Shown here piece by piece: positions 12,666-24,512 of a DNA stretch of 64,000 nt. This DNA is from Melanocharis versteri (lineage: Eukaryota > Chordata > Aves > Passeriformes > Melanocharitidae). The stretch lies in the NCBI GenBank assembly GCA_013397845.1, contig VZTG01006663.1, positions 62,001-126,000 of the forward strand, in the 5' to 3' direction. The position numbers and the translations under genes are program-made. The notes beneath the pieces were generated by a model. That model ran no database searches and was not told where the DNA came from. It saw only the letters and a list, made by a program, of their open reading frames with translations. Positions within the stretch are counted from its first letter, which is position 1; each line of letters opens with the position of its first letter.

Positions 12666-15600
12666 ATGGGTCAAGCAGAACATAGAACACAATAAAGGGA
12701 TGAAGACAATTGGTGAAGAAACTATTTGAAAGCTCCTTCCAGAACAGCCTATACTCCAGGCGAGGTTGGATACAGTAGCAGTAGGAGCTTATATTTCTCT
12801 CTCTGACCATTGAGTCATGTACGCAAGTACAGAGTCACAATAGTTCTCCATGAAAAAATGGAAAGAGTGACCTGGCCTTCCTCGGCAGCCAATTAAAGTT
12901 ATTTAAGGTCTGAATTAGTCCCAATAGCAGCCTATATCTCTTCTCCAGTTATGTATGGAGAGTAAGGTGATTATACTCCTACCTCAGGCAATCTCATTCA
13001 GCTGGAATCCAGACTAACTCAATGTTAAGGTATATCTTTGTCCCTTCAGCCACTAAGCCTTAATATGGACATATAAACTTCTCTTTTTATTTCCTTAAGT
13101 AATACACAATTAATTTTCATTTTTTATGGCTATCAATCCATCAGTTTCTTCCAGCATTACATGAATATAAATGCGCAAATATTCCCTTTTAATATTCACC
13201 TAAGATCCACTGTAGCTCACATTTTGAGAGTTACAAAATTATACCCAGTGAGTAACATCCGCACGATTGTATTCCTGCCTCACATCCTGCTGATGCTCTC
13301 TGTGCAGCAGCAGAACTACAGCACAGAAAGAAAACTCAGCTCTCAGGAGGTTTCTAATCTCCAAGCAAGAGGTTGTCCAGTGTATTACAGACAGCAAAGG
13401 CAACACTTTGCTATCCATCTCAATTGCTAAAATCAGACTGGGAAAATAACTACTGCAAGAAGCCAATGAAGTACACCAGTAGGATTTAGGAAACAAACCC
13501 ATGAGCTTGAAAAGGAAAATGAAGCCAGCAGCAGGCTAACCTGACATGCCTAAATTCCTATAATTTAAATACAGACAGCTTCTAGATCTCCATATCTATT
13601 CCTGCATTGGAAGTTAGAGGATTTTCATTTAAGAAGCACATTTCATCTGGAAAAATGGCAAATGTAGGATGGGAACAACAAAAACGTCTATGAAGTGCAT
13701 TAGATAAGAAGAAAAAAGAAGTCTGAAAGAAATGTTTTTAGACATAACAGTTGCCAGGTAGATAGAGTAATGTTTATATGTATTCAGAGTACAAACTCAA
13801 AAAATTGGAGGAACAGACTAAAAGGGAAAAAATCCTGGTTTTTCAGATGGTGAGTGTACACAGATGCACACAGAAATGTGATATCTACACCACTATTATT
13901 TCTCTGTCCTCAGTCACTGTGTATAAAAAACATACAAAGTAGACTACATCCTCAGTCGCAGCCAGATAGCCTCGCTGAGAAGGCATAATTCAAATGGCAG
14001 TCAGCTGCTATATAATGAGTACAAACTGCAGCCAGAGATGTCATGTAAAAGATCCGAGGCAGACAAAGCTCCTGAAGGTGTAACTGGTAAAATGGAATAG
14101 ACTTCGGCTTCATCTGCTCGACAACTCTTTTTGAAGATATCAATTATCTGATTTAAGGTTCCAAATACTTCCTAGTAATTATACTGTGGAAAAGTGGAAC
14201 GGCATATTCAAAAAGCAGATTTACCCAAACCACTGTTTTAATTTTATAGCTAAAAATAGGAAAGTGTTGAGAGCAACAATAGCTAATGGAAGAACTCCTC
14301 AGGTGAAAGACAGAAATGCATCTTTACAGCCTGTTGCAATTCAACAGGATGCAAAATATTTTATATAAAATCAAAATACTGCTTTGGATGTAGGTTTGAT
14401 TCTTAACGTGTATGTTATTGCTGCGCTAAAAGCTCAGAAAAAGCTAAAAATTACATGGTTCACTCTGCTGTTGAACTTTATTTAGCTGAGTGGGTGAAGT
14501 GAACAACACGTGTACATAGATTGATTAGAAATCATTTTTGTGAGAAGTAATATTGCCCAGCCATCTGCTGTGCCATTACAAGACAGTGATCTTGACAGAT
14601 TAAATGTCAGTCACTTTTAATATACTTTGTTATACAAGAGTCAGATATTTTCAATGCTTCGGGACAATGTAACCTGATGAAATCTAAGGAATGAAAAACA
14701 TACCCTGGTGGTTGAGTTTTGATTTTATTTTCTTTTTAAACATAGTGCAGTTTTTTCCTTACTGTAATAAATTATTGCATGGATTGCTGACAGTTTGTCC
14801 ATCTTAAATTGCAGGGTATGGTAGTATTGGTGGAACAAGTTGTTTCTTATGATAATGTCCACAGGAAGGAATTTAAAAGGATGAATGCTCCTGGGTTTTT
14901 TTGGCATAAACATGTTTCTGTGCTTTGAAACCCCTTAAAGGATATGTTTTCAGTGATTAGTGTGGGTTCTATTTTTTCTTACATATCTCAGGTCTACAGG
15001 TGATGTGGTATCTATATTTATTTTTACTCTGAAGTCCGTAAAACATTTTATGGTATCATACCATTATAGTCTAACAACATCTGAAGTGCCTTGCAGTAAT
15101 CCTTGAGGGAGTGAGAAAAGAAATAGAGTATTTTCCAGTTGTGCTCCACTTTCAGACATCCTTTTTTGGAGTCTGTCTTACATTCTATGTGGAAAGATTT
15201 CCTACAAGGAATGTGACTTGGGGCATTTTATGTCCTTAAAATTGCTTTATAATGTAAAAAACAGTGAAAACCCCAAACCTGCCAGTTTTTCGCATATTTT
15301 TTTTTGGTCCAAAAATGTCAAACAGAAGAAAACTTCCCTTTCCATGAAACAATAGTGTTTGGTATTCTGGGTTATTTGTCAAATCTAAAATCCATCAGTA
15401 CTGAAGTGCATTGCTAAGGCACACAGCAGCCTGGAAAAAGAATTAATGAGTCAGAATTTCACAAGCACACATTCATTGTGAGTGTCGAATGCCAAGACTT
15501 TATCACTTACTCTCACCTCACTCCTGCTGTCATTGCATTGCCAGCGTGAACACAAGCTGCAAAGGATTAGAGTAATAAAATACAACCTGCTTCTCACGCT

Positions 15601-16199
15601 GACATAAAGCGTAGGAGAGGCTCACTGTCTTGGCCTGACTGTGGTGTTAGAAGAGGAGAAAATAAACCAGCTAGAAACATTCTTGAACACCCACAACACT
15701 GTAAACCGCTCTCCTTTGTCCCATCTGAAGGACTGAATTTGTAAGGGGAGCAGCGCTTGTTGAGAGTCATTTCAAGGAGGATAAAACAGTTGGTGAAGGA
15801 AGAGGCACTATTTACCCAAACATAATTAAAATGAGATTCGTACTTGATTTCAAGATAACAATCACAAACTACATTATATGTCAACAAAGCATCTTACATA
15901 GATAGGCAGGATTTTTCTTGTGCTAGACGGTGCCTGCTGATGCCATCAGCAGGGCAGAGACTTTGGTAGGAGCATTTTTGGTAGGATCACTCAGCAGGTA
16001 AGGAGGAAAGCCTATCAAAGATGGGCTATGAGTCCTCATCTGCCCAAGGCACGGTAATTTCCACCCTTACAGTCTGAGCTGATCTGTAACATGCGGGGCA
16101 TCCCAAGTCTAGAAACAATGATGCACACCTGAAATATTGACTACTTTCTTCACAGAAACATCCAGCAAAACAGGCACTGTGACAGTGATGAAAGACAGC

Positions 16200-16560
16200 T
16201 GGGTCTTCTCACATCCTCCCCTCACCATGCTCCTTTCTGCCTCTGTCTCTTATGGGCAGTGAGGTTTGCCCTAAGATAAGAACACCAGGTGGGTATTTCA
16301 GGAGGAGTTTCTGGATGCTCACATGATTAGTGTATTCCAGAGATGGGGAGATGAGATGCTTGTGATTGACTCTCATCTGCATCAGCCTGTGAAAGGGTAT
16401 AAAATGCTTCTGGAGCCTGGTCCAGCTGGGCAAACTGGTCTTGCAAGGCTGGAGACAGTTTCTGGGTGGAAGCTCCCCCCAAGAGCAACACCAGCAGAGT
16501 ACATCCAGCCCAAAGGTGGGGAACACTTTTGGACAGGGGAGTAAAATGCACTAAGATCCA
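16200..16560 (+). other. GC-richer block with a TATAAAA box, possible decayed LTR
   Basis: The block stands out from the AT-rich intron. It carries GTGAAAGGGTATAAAATGC (TATA at about 16399-16405), followed by GC-rich sequence such as GAGCCTGGTCCAGCTGGGCA. The layout is reminiscent of an LTR promoter on the + strand, but I cannot define TG...CA ends, a poly(A) signal or a target-site duplication. It could equally be an old intronic element of another kind. Confidence 0.3.
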
Positions 16561-17480
16561 GCCAAATGCAGAGATAAAATCCCAGAGTAGCTACATCGAT
16601 GCTTTGTTAGTTTGTAATTGTGAATTCTGCAAGGCCAAAGACTGCAAACCCATACATTTCTAGCTGAACCTGCTTACATTATAGGCCTTTAAACATCAGC
16701 TGTTGACCCAATCTGAGACTAAGTGGACTCAGCCGCACTCAGACTCCTCTGAGAAGTTTAGAAAGCAAGGGAGTCTTACTGACTCAACAGGAAGGACCAC
16801 AACCTGGTTATACTATAATCCACTGTACTAGATGATACAGTTGGTATTTAAATACTGTATTGGCAAGATTTAGATACTGTATTAGCAATAAATCTGATCA
16901 TAATCATCCACATAATAACCGTGTTCTACTTCTCATGCCTGATCAAGAGCGTTTTCTTAATTACTCTGCTACAGGGACACACCGCCAGTCCTGCCTCACG
17001 TGCTCACAGGATGTGGGTGAATGGGGACTGACCTAAATCTGAAAAACTTTTATCCAGATGAGATCAACAGAAGTCATGTCACCATCAAAGACTGAAGGAA
17101 AGGGGAAGCTGGCCTACCGTTCCTGGAAAGAACAAAACAAAAACAAAGCAAAAGATCTTTATTCACTCCCAGGAAAAGAAAAAAAAACCAAAAAAGAAAG
17201 AAATTGTCAGATTGGAGGGAAAAAAGTAGTCTTTGAAAAAGAAGCTGCATCTCCCTGCTAGCAACACACAAAACCTCCATTTTAGAACTTTTTAAGTATT
17301 GCCTGTTAATTTTTTTATGTGATTGTTTCCCACTGCGTTTGAGCTGATTACACATTAACTGTTGCTATGTCCTATTAAAGTCTGCTTTTATTCTCTTAAT
17401 AAATTTGTACCTTGAAAGGCAGAGCCCTGAGATGTCAAAATGCAATGACTTGGGGTGATAACCAAAGTTTTTATGTTGAC

Positions 17481-17530
17481 CAAAAAAAAAAAAACAAAAC
17501 AAAAAAACAAACAAACAAAAAATGAAACAA
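17481..17530. repeat. A-rich CAAA low-complexity tract
   Basis: A-rich stretch with repeated CAAA units in the 20-kb intron. Simple low-complexity DNA. Confidence 0.85.
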
Positions 17531-18689
17531 AACAAACAGAAAAAATTGAAGTTGCAACATGAGGTCTCAAGAAACAGACAAATGAGGAGTGAGATGCTGG
17601 CATTGAGCAGTGCTATAACTTCACCTCTGGAATATTTATTTGTGGCGTTTGTTTGGCAAACTGGAAATGCGTCGCTACAGAGGCTGGAGGAAATCCATCC
17701 AAGCTGCAACCAACAGGTAGACTTAGCTACCAGGCAAAACAGAACACGGCACAATTTGGTAACTAGATTCGGTCACAGTTCATTCAGTATACAGTCATGA
17801 AAAGTGGCCTGAAAATGTCTAAAATTGCCTTTATAGTTTCCCTGTCATCTCCATCCTCAATTTTTTGAAGTACCTATCAATACCACATCAGCAATCACGC
17901 TTTCCAGTGGTGGAATCTAGCTCTGTACCAATGAAAGTCAGCATCTATAAAAATTTTCCTCTGATTTCACTATTACTACTCTTTAATTTTTTCTATTTTC
18001 AGTTTTGTAGAAATCACAGACTTTTTGCTCTTCTATTAATGATATCTCTTGTCTCTTTAAATTGAAATGATAGAAGGGTGAAATCCAAACTCCTTTGAAG
18101 TATGAGTTTCCTGTTTTTCCCGCTGGCTCTTCCTCTGAAACAGCAACTTTTTGGTTTAAGCTTTGATTCCCATGCTTCTTTAAGGCGAAATAGAGAAAAT
18201 CAAAACCCATGTGTCTTATTTTCCCTAACGACTCTCTGAGCTTATCTCCATAAGATATTTCCGAACACTTCACTCATTCCCTCCTCCGGTACGAAACTCT
18301 GAGCTAATATTTAAAGTCATGTGTGCATCCTTTTGAGCAAACCTGCTAAAGACAAAAAAAAAATATTTACAAAAAATACACTACTTTTGAGAATTCTCTC
18401 AGATGAAATCTCGTTCCACAGTTTCAAGCATCTGTAAAAGACCCAAAATACTGGACATAGACTACTTCTACACAGTAGTATAATTACAATGCTATTATTT
18501 CAGGTTTTCCTGTATACTGCTTGCCAGTCACTGCTAGCACACCAGATCTTCCTACTTTTCTCGCCCCCAGTGGCTGAGTCTGCAGACATGTGACAAAATT
18601 GTTTGGCTGCAAATGTTCGGTGGGGAAGTATGTGATTCATTCTCCATATGATACCCAAGAATTTGTGCATGTTAGTATCAGCCAGGCAA

Positions 18690-18960
18690 TGTATTTTACA
18701 TCACGGCTCCCTCCAACATGGTGCCCTGAGTGGTGGTGGGCTTTCCTGGCCGCACCACAGCGCCATGGCTTCTCCCCTTCTTTGTCACACTCAAGGGAAG
18801 GCACAGCTGCCAACTCTCCTCTCAGTCAGCTCTGCTTGGACACCACAAGCACTGGAGCATTTACAAAAGCACATTCCAAGCACGTGACCAATAGGCACTG
18901 CCACAGACAGTTTTATATCTGGGATGGGGTTTCAGAGGAGGAGACCTGTCTTTAAGGCTT
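18690..18960. other. GC-rich patch, unidentified
   Basis: A GC-richer segment including GAGTGGTGGTGGGCTTTCCT and CGCACCACAGCGCCATGG in the 20-kb intron. A 121-codon + frame crosses it but has no recognisable product. Nature unknown. Confidence 0.3.
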
Positions 18961-20681
18961 GGCAGATCTGGGGCATGGGAATAAATAGTGTGGTCGATGC
19001 ACCGCTTGGGTTTGTGGCCGGCAAATATGAAAAGTAAGCGCAGGCTTTTTCAGCACAAAAAATATTCGTTCCTGAAGGAACTACAGAAGATAATATCATT
19101 GAATCAGAGGGACATCAGTTAGTGTGGAGTTTCTGAAGTTGGGTGAGGGAAGCAATACCTACCACTAACTCTCACAATGATTACTGCTGGTCAAGATGAA
19201 TCATGACACTTTTTTTGGTCTCTAAGTCTGTTTGGATATGAATTGCTATTGCATCAACCATTAACTTTGTGCCATTGTCATGCATTGCTATCACAATCAC
19301 AGAACACCCACGTATGACCAGGCAGTTCAGAAAATACGAAGAACACACAGCAGCCACAGCTAGAAAAATAACTGCCTCTTTCACTGCACTCAATTCAATA
19401 AAGAAGAATACAATTCTCTTTTCAACAATTTTCATACCTCCAGCAAACTGAGAGCAGAAAATACTGAAAATTATTTATTTTTTTCTATAGGAAGAGTTCT
19501 GTGATTTTAAAGTCCACCAGGAGTTAACAGCTTTGTGAGTAAATTGGCGTCATTGAGACACACACCAAGGAAAAATGCCTACAAAACTCAGGAAGGGTAA
19601 CAACAAAGAATGTGGAGGTGGCTTTTCTGCAGAATAACTGTCGCTCTTCATATGATCAGATACAGTTATCTGGGATGCACATACACAAGAATCCCCAAGG
19701 CAGTTATTACAAACAGGATGACTTTTAGAGATTTTTCTTTGTCCATTATTTATCGTAGTTTGGTTGGCAAATAAAATATATTTCACTGTCCTCATCACAA
19801 TGAAGGAGCAAAATTTCCAACGTTGCAAAAGTCCATTTTATGCCATCCCGTGTTCCCATTACCATAACTCCCACTCCAAGTGCTCATTTCTTCCTTTTGC
19901 AAGGGATTTACACAGATAATTGTAGAGAACTATCAGTTCAGCCAGACAAACTCTGCTATGAAAAATACAGAAATACTGACAGATATCAACTAGCAAAAAT
20001 AGGTCAGTGAAAACCCTTTCATAAGTGCCTTTTTCCCCACAAAAAGAGAAGAGGCCTCAATGAATGACCTATTTCTTCTCTAGTGACAGAATCTAAATGT
20101 AGAAGGAAGAGATGGGACTGATGACAACAGCAGCAGCAAAAACTATCAAAGGCTTTAAAATAAATTGATAAAATGAGCAGATGTATCTGTGTTTTTTATG
20201 GCAAGTAAAATATTAAATGGCTGAACTGTTAGCTGTAGTGTGCCACTTATCATTTAATCACCCTCAGTACTAAAGGAAAAAAGTTGGAAAATATATCCTT
20301 TAGTTTTAGAAAGACATCCAGGGGAAATATGGAGGGAAAAATGATGTATAAAACAGACACCCATACAGAAAACACGATAGGAACTATAATAAAGGATAGA
20401 AGGAATGAAAATAAAGATAAGTGCTACATAAAAGGATGATTCAGGATGACTTTCATTGCTGGATACAATGTCTCACAACTCTGTGAGTGTTCCTATGTGG
20501 AATTAGAGAACATATAAGGTTATGAAAATCTGGTTAACATATTGTCTTGGATTTCCAGGGAGCTCTTGGCATGATTCCCACAAATGTTTTCTAAAGGTAT
20601 TAAGCAGATCATGAGAAAAGCAACAGGTAGAAAGGAGGGAATAAAGGTTAGGCACAGCAGATCGTGCTGTGAAGAGTGTAA

Positions 20682-20722
20682 TATTACACTGAAGAAACAC
20701 TATTACACTGAAGGGGGGGGGG
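20682..20722. repeat. 19-bp tandem repeat ending in a G10 run
   Basis: TATTACACTGAAG recurs with a 19-base period (20682 and 20701), and the second copy runs into ten consecutive G (20713-20722). A long G run is unusual in this AT-rich sequence. Confidence 0.85.
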
Positions 20723-21179
20723 TAACCACCGTAACTGTGTTTAGTGGGTCCTGGACTGTTTAGGATAATCCTAAATTATCTACAGAAGGATGTGAATGAT
20801 GACAATACATCAGATATAAAATTTGCTGAAAGTATAACATTACTGAGGGTCAGCAAAAAGTGAGTTGTGAGGAGATGTAAAACTACATGATACTGATTCA
20901 CTAAACACTAAAACAACGGTTGAAACTGAATTTTGATAAATGCTAAACATTTTAAATATGAACCTTCACTCCCCAATTGCTCATGCCCAGTAAGTGGCTG
21001 CAAGGTAACTGCTGCTGCTCAAGAAAATCTCGAGGTGTTACATGCAATTCCGTGAAAATGTCCGCTCCGATCTCAAACAGTAAATAATGAATTATTAGGA
21101 AAGAAATAGAAAAGAAATCAGAAGACACCAAGAGCATAAGCATAGCACACACACATAATAAATTCCAAGCCCTCACTGC

Positions 21180-21648
21180 AAGAAAGACTTTGAGGTGCTG
21201 GAGCGTGTCCAGAGAAAAGCAACGGAGCTGGTGAAGGGTTTGGAGCACAAGTCCTGTGAGGAGCGGCTGAGGCAGCTGGGGGTGTTCAGCCTGGAGAAAA
21301 AGAGTCTTAGGGTGACCTTATCACTCTCTACAACTGCCAGAAATAAGGCTGTAGCCGGGGGGATGGGTCTCTTCTTCCAAGTAACAACCAATAGGACAAG
21401 CAAATGATCTCAAATTGCACCAGGGGTGATTTGGACTGGAAAATTTTTTTCACGGAAAGGGTTTTCAAGCATTGGAACAGGTTGCCCAGGGAAGTACTGA
21501 GTCACCATCCCTGGAGGTATTTAAAAGATGTGTAGACGTGCAACTTAGGGACACAGTTTAGTGATGGACTTGGCAGTGCTGGGCTAATGGCTGGACACAA
21601 TGATCCTAAAGGTCTTTTCAAACCTTAACGAGTCTATGATTCTGTTCC
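21180..21648 (+). mobile_element. CR1-type LINE fragment, 5'-truncated
   Basis: Contains the CR1 3' segment GAGGTGCTGGAGCGTGTCCA, GAGGAGCGGCTGAGGCAGCTG, TTCAGCCTGGAGAAAA, CTTATCACTCTCTACAAC, GTTGCCCAGGGAAGT and the end GAGTCTATGATTCTG with the avian CR1 octamer tail. The open frames in this interval are pieces of the decayed repeat. Inserted antisense to RGS7. Confidence 0.92.
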
Positions 21649-24394
21649 ACAGTTACCATGCTATAGTAGCTGCTTCTTATATTTTTGCTATTTTTTTATT
21701 TCATGCTAGTGGTCATATTCGATGATGTAAATAATTCCAAAATTTCAAGAGGCAAATATTTCACATTTCTAATAAGTTTAAAGGCTATTCAAAGGTTAAG
21801 TTTTCCAGTTTAACTGAAGTATTACCATAAAGTAGATAGTAATCAGGAAGCAAATTTTCAAAAGGAAGTGTAAATTACTTGTAATAGTTTCTGCATGCCT
21901 AACTGAGGTGAATAGAGCCTTTTTATGGCTTGGATGATTTTCTTTTAATTAATTTGAGCCTCAGCTTTAGTGAGAGCAGTAATTTTTTATCACCTATAAA
22001 AATTAAATTCTGTTGACACTAGATATTTTATACTTTGTGGTTCCAAGTGTTTTGAAGCCAAATGAGGTCTTGCAGCAACAAAACCAGAGTCGACGTGGCA
22101 TTTGTCACCCACTCCGCTACACAAAAAATTAAAATTCTGATAATTTGTGGAATTTGAGTAGATGACTGAATGCAACCAGTGAAAATAGAAAAAAGGGAGA
22201 AACATTAGAGGGAGAACATCTGAATGGAGAAGAACATGCGAATTAGATCCAACCACCAGCCATGAACAAATGAGAACCAGAGGATTCTATGCAGTAAAAT
22301 TGGAGCATGAACTATGGAGATTAGGGAAGGGAATGTTGAAAAAAATGAGAGAGTGCCTAGGAAATATTAATCTGTCCGAGATGAAATGGCAAGCAATGTC
22401 CTTTGCATACTAAATGTGATGGATCTTGGACCATCACTGTGCCCCTGTGTGTAGAGCAGTATTTCTCTACATGTGCTATGGGAAAACTTAAAACACTCCT
22501 AAGGTCAGTTATTAACAAAATCAAGAGAAAGCCTCACACTAACCTTCCAGTCACCAAATACTACATATGACATGTAAATATCAAAATGTTTTTGTTTACT
22601 TGTCTATAAATAGCTACAGCAGCTGTTGGCAAGATGAAATAGGATTTCGACTGCTTTTATTCAATTAAATTGGCCAGATTTAAAATCTCACTTCCACCTA
22701 CTTGCATTTTCCATTACTACATAACACAGTTCTTTGGCAAACAAGGAAGCAGAAATCTAATGGAGTCTCTAGACAGTTATTTAGCTGCTTTTAATTAATT
22801 ATGCCAGTGTGAATTGGGAATTAGTAAATGTTCTTCCTCTTAAATCTCCAAAACTTGGTATGATCCCAAAGGTTCAGGAGGAGGCTGTCAAACAGCAAGA
22901 AAACCACAAAAATTCCTAGTAACTTTAGTAGAAATGAGATAAAATAATTAAGAAGGTCATTATAATTCAATTAATGCAATTAAATAATTAGTTTTATTTC
23001 CGAAAGTTAACAGAGCTCTCCCTAAAAGAGCATACTTTTTCTTGGATTCTTCATTTGTACTTTCATCCTTAGCTAAGTCAATATATTTGTTGTTATTAAC
23101 AGTCAATATCATAACAGTCTCTGACCATGCTGCCACTTGTGTGGAGACTTGCAATGCAAGCAGACAGGATGAGGAACAGGTAAGATTTTCTAATCAGCAG
23201 GATTTGGGTTCTGAAGCCTGTTATTTTTAAAATCTGATGCATCAATAGGAAGTTAATACAGGCTCTACCTATATTTGCCTTATGCTGAAATATTTCTTCC
23301 ATATTGTGAGTGACAACATCAAGGAAAATATATTGGTACGACACCTGGAAGGAAATAACCTCTCTAGGAATACAAGTTTCCTTGAAAGAATAATGTGGAG
23401 AATTTTCAAAGAAAACTAAGGAACAAAATTGCTCGACTTGGGATTTGATTCCAAAAACTGATTATAAAATGTTACAGACCTTATAAATCACTGGAGAGAA
23501 GCAAGTATCACTTTTCAATAGCTCATCTTAGGTATAGGTTTATGACAAAGCTGTGTACTTTGCCCTAACTTCATGGGTAAAGATTTCAATTGTGTAATTT
23601 AGATTATGGCCTAATTTGTTCTGTGACAAGATGAAAATCATCCCTTCAAATGGTGCAACAGAGCATCTGAAGTTCTTTTCAATGAAATCACTTAAAATTA
23701 AAGCTTACTGATGTTTCAGCTTCTATTAGCTTGATCAGGTAATAGTTTTAACATTAACTTTTTATCGCAGTAGGCTTGTTCAGACTTATTTTTTTAATCA
23801 GTACTTTGTATTCTAGTCAGTACTTTTTTCTTCCTTTTCTCTCAATAAGGCTCTCAAAGACCTCAGTGAAATAAAGCCCACGCTGCCTACTGAATTGTAA
23901 AGAATATGCTGATTGTTGCTTTGTTTCAATTTTTATAATTTAACAGGGTATCAGACACTTTTCATGAACTAGATTTTGGATTTTAGCCTGCGATGTATCT
24001 TTAGGACCCTGTTACACCTAATTCTATTTTAAAAGGCACCTAGTTAAATCTTGTTTCATTGGAGTTAAAAATAAAACCTCAAACTTTGTGCGGAGGTTGG
24101 AATTTCACCTTTAATGATTAAAACAAAGGACGAAGGAGTGAATGTTATATGAAGGTATTATACTTAATACTGAAAATAATTCTGAGTAGAATTTGGAGTC
24201 TTTAATATTAAAGGTGTTAAATATTTCCTATTAAAATAAATATCTTTGAAGTCAGCACCATGGAATCAGAACTAATATTGAAAAAAAACTAAATTTAAAA
24301 TCTCCGTTGATGCCTTGCTTTTAACCAGAGATAAGAAAGCATCAATAGAGATCTGTTTTATGCAGAAAATGTGTATGTCACACAAGTTGTAGTT

Positions 24395-24512
24395 GAATCG
24401 TAGAATTATAGTATGGTTTGGGTTGAAGGAGACCTTAAACTTCATCTAGTTTCAACCCTGCTGACATGGTCAGAGACACATTTCAGTAGGTCCGGTTGCT
24501 CAAAGGCTAATT
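24395..24512 (-). mobile_element. CR1-type LINE 3' fragment, inverted
   Basis: The + strand reads as the complement of a CR1 3' end: AATCGTAGAATTATAGTATG, GTTTGGGTTGAAGGAGACCT, CATCTAGTTTCAACCCTGC and GGTTGCTCAAAGGC. The element is therefore on the minus strand, in the same orientation as RGS7. About 120 bp survive. Confidence 0.85.

Noticed and set aside
21173..21407. Short frames on both strands here as genes
   Set aside because: They fall inside a 5'-truncated CR1 LINE and read decayed repeat sequence.
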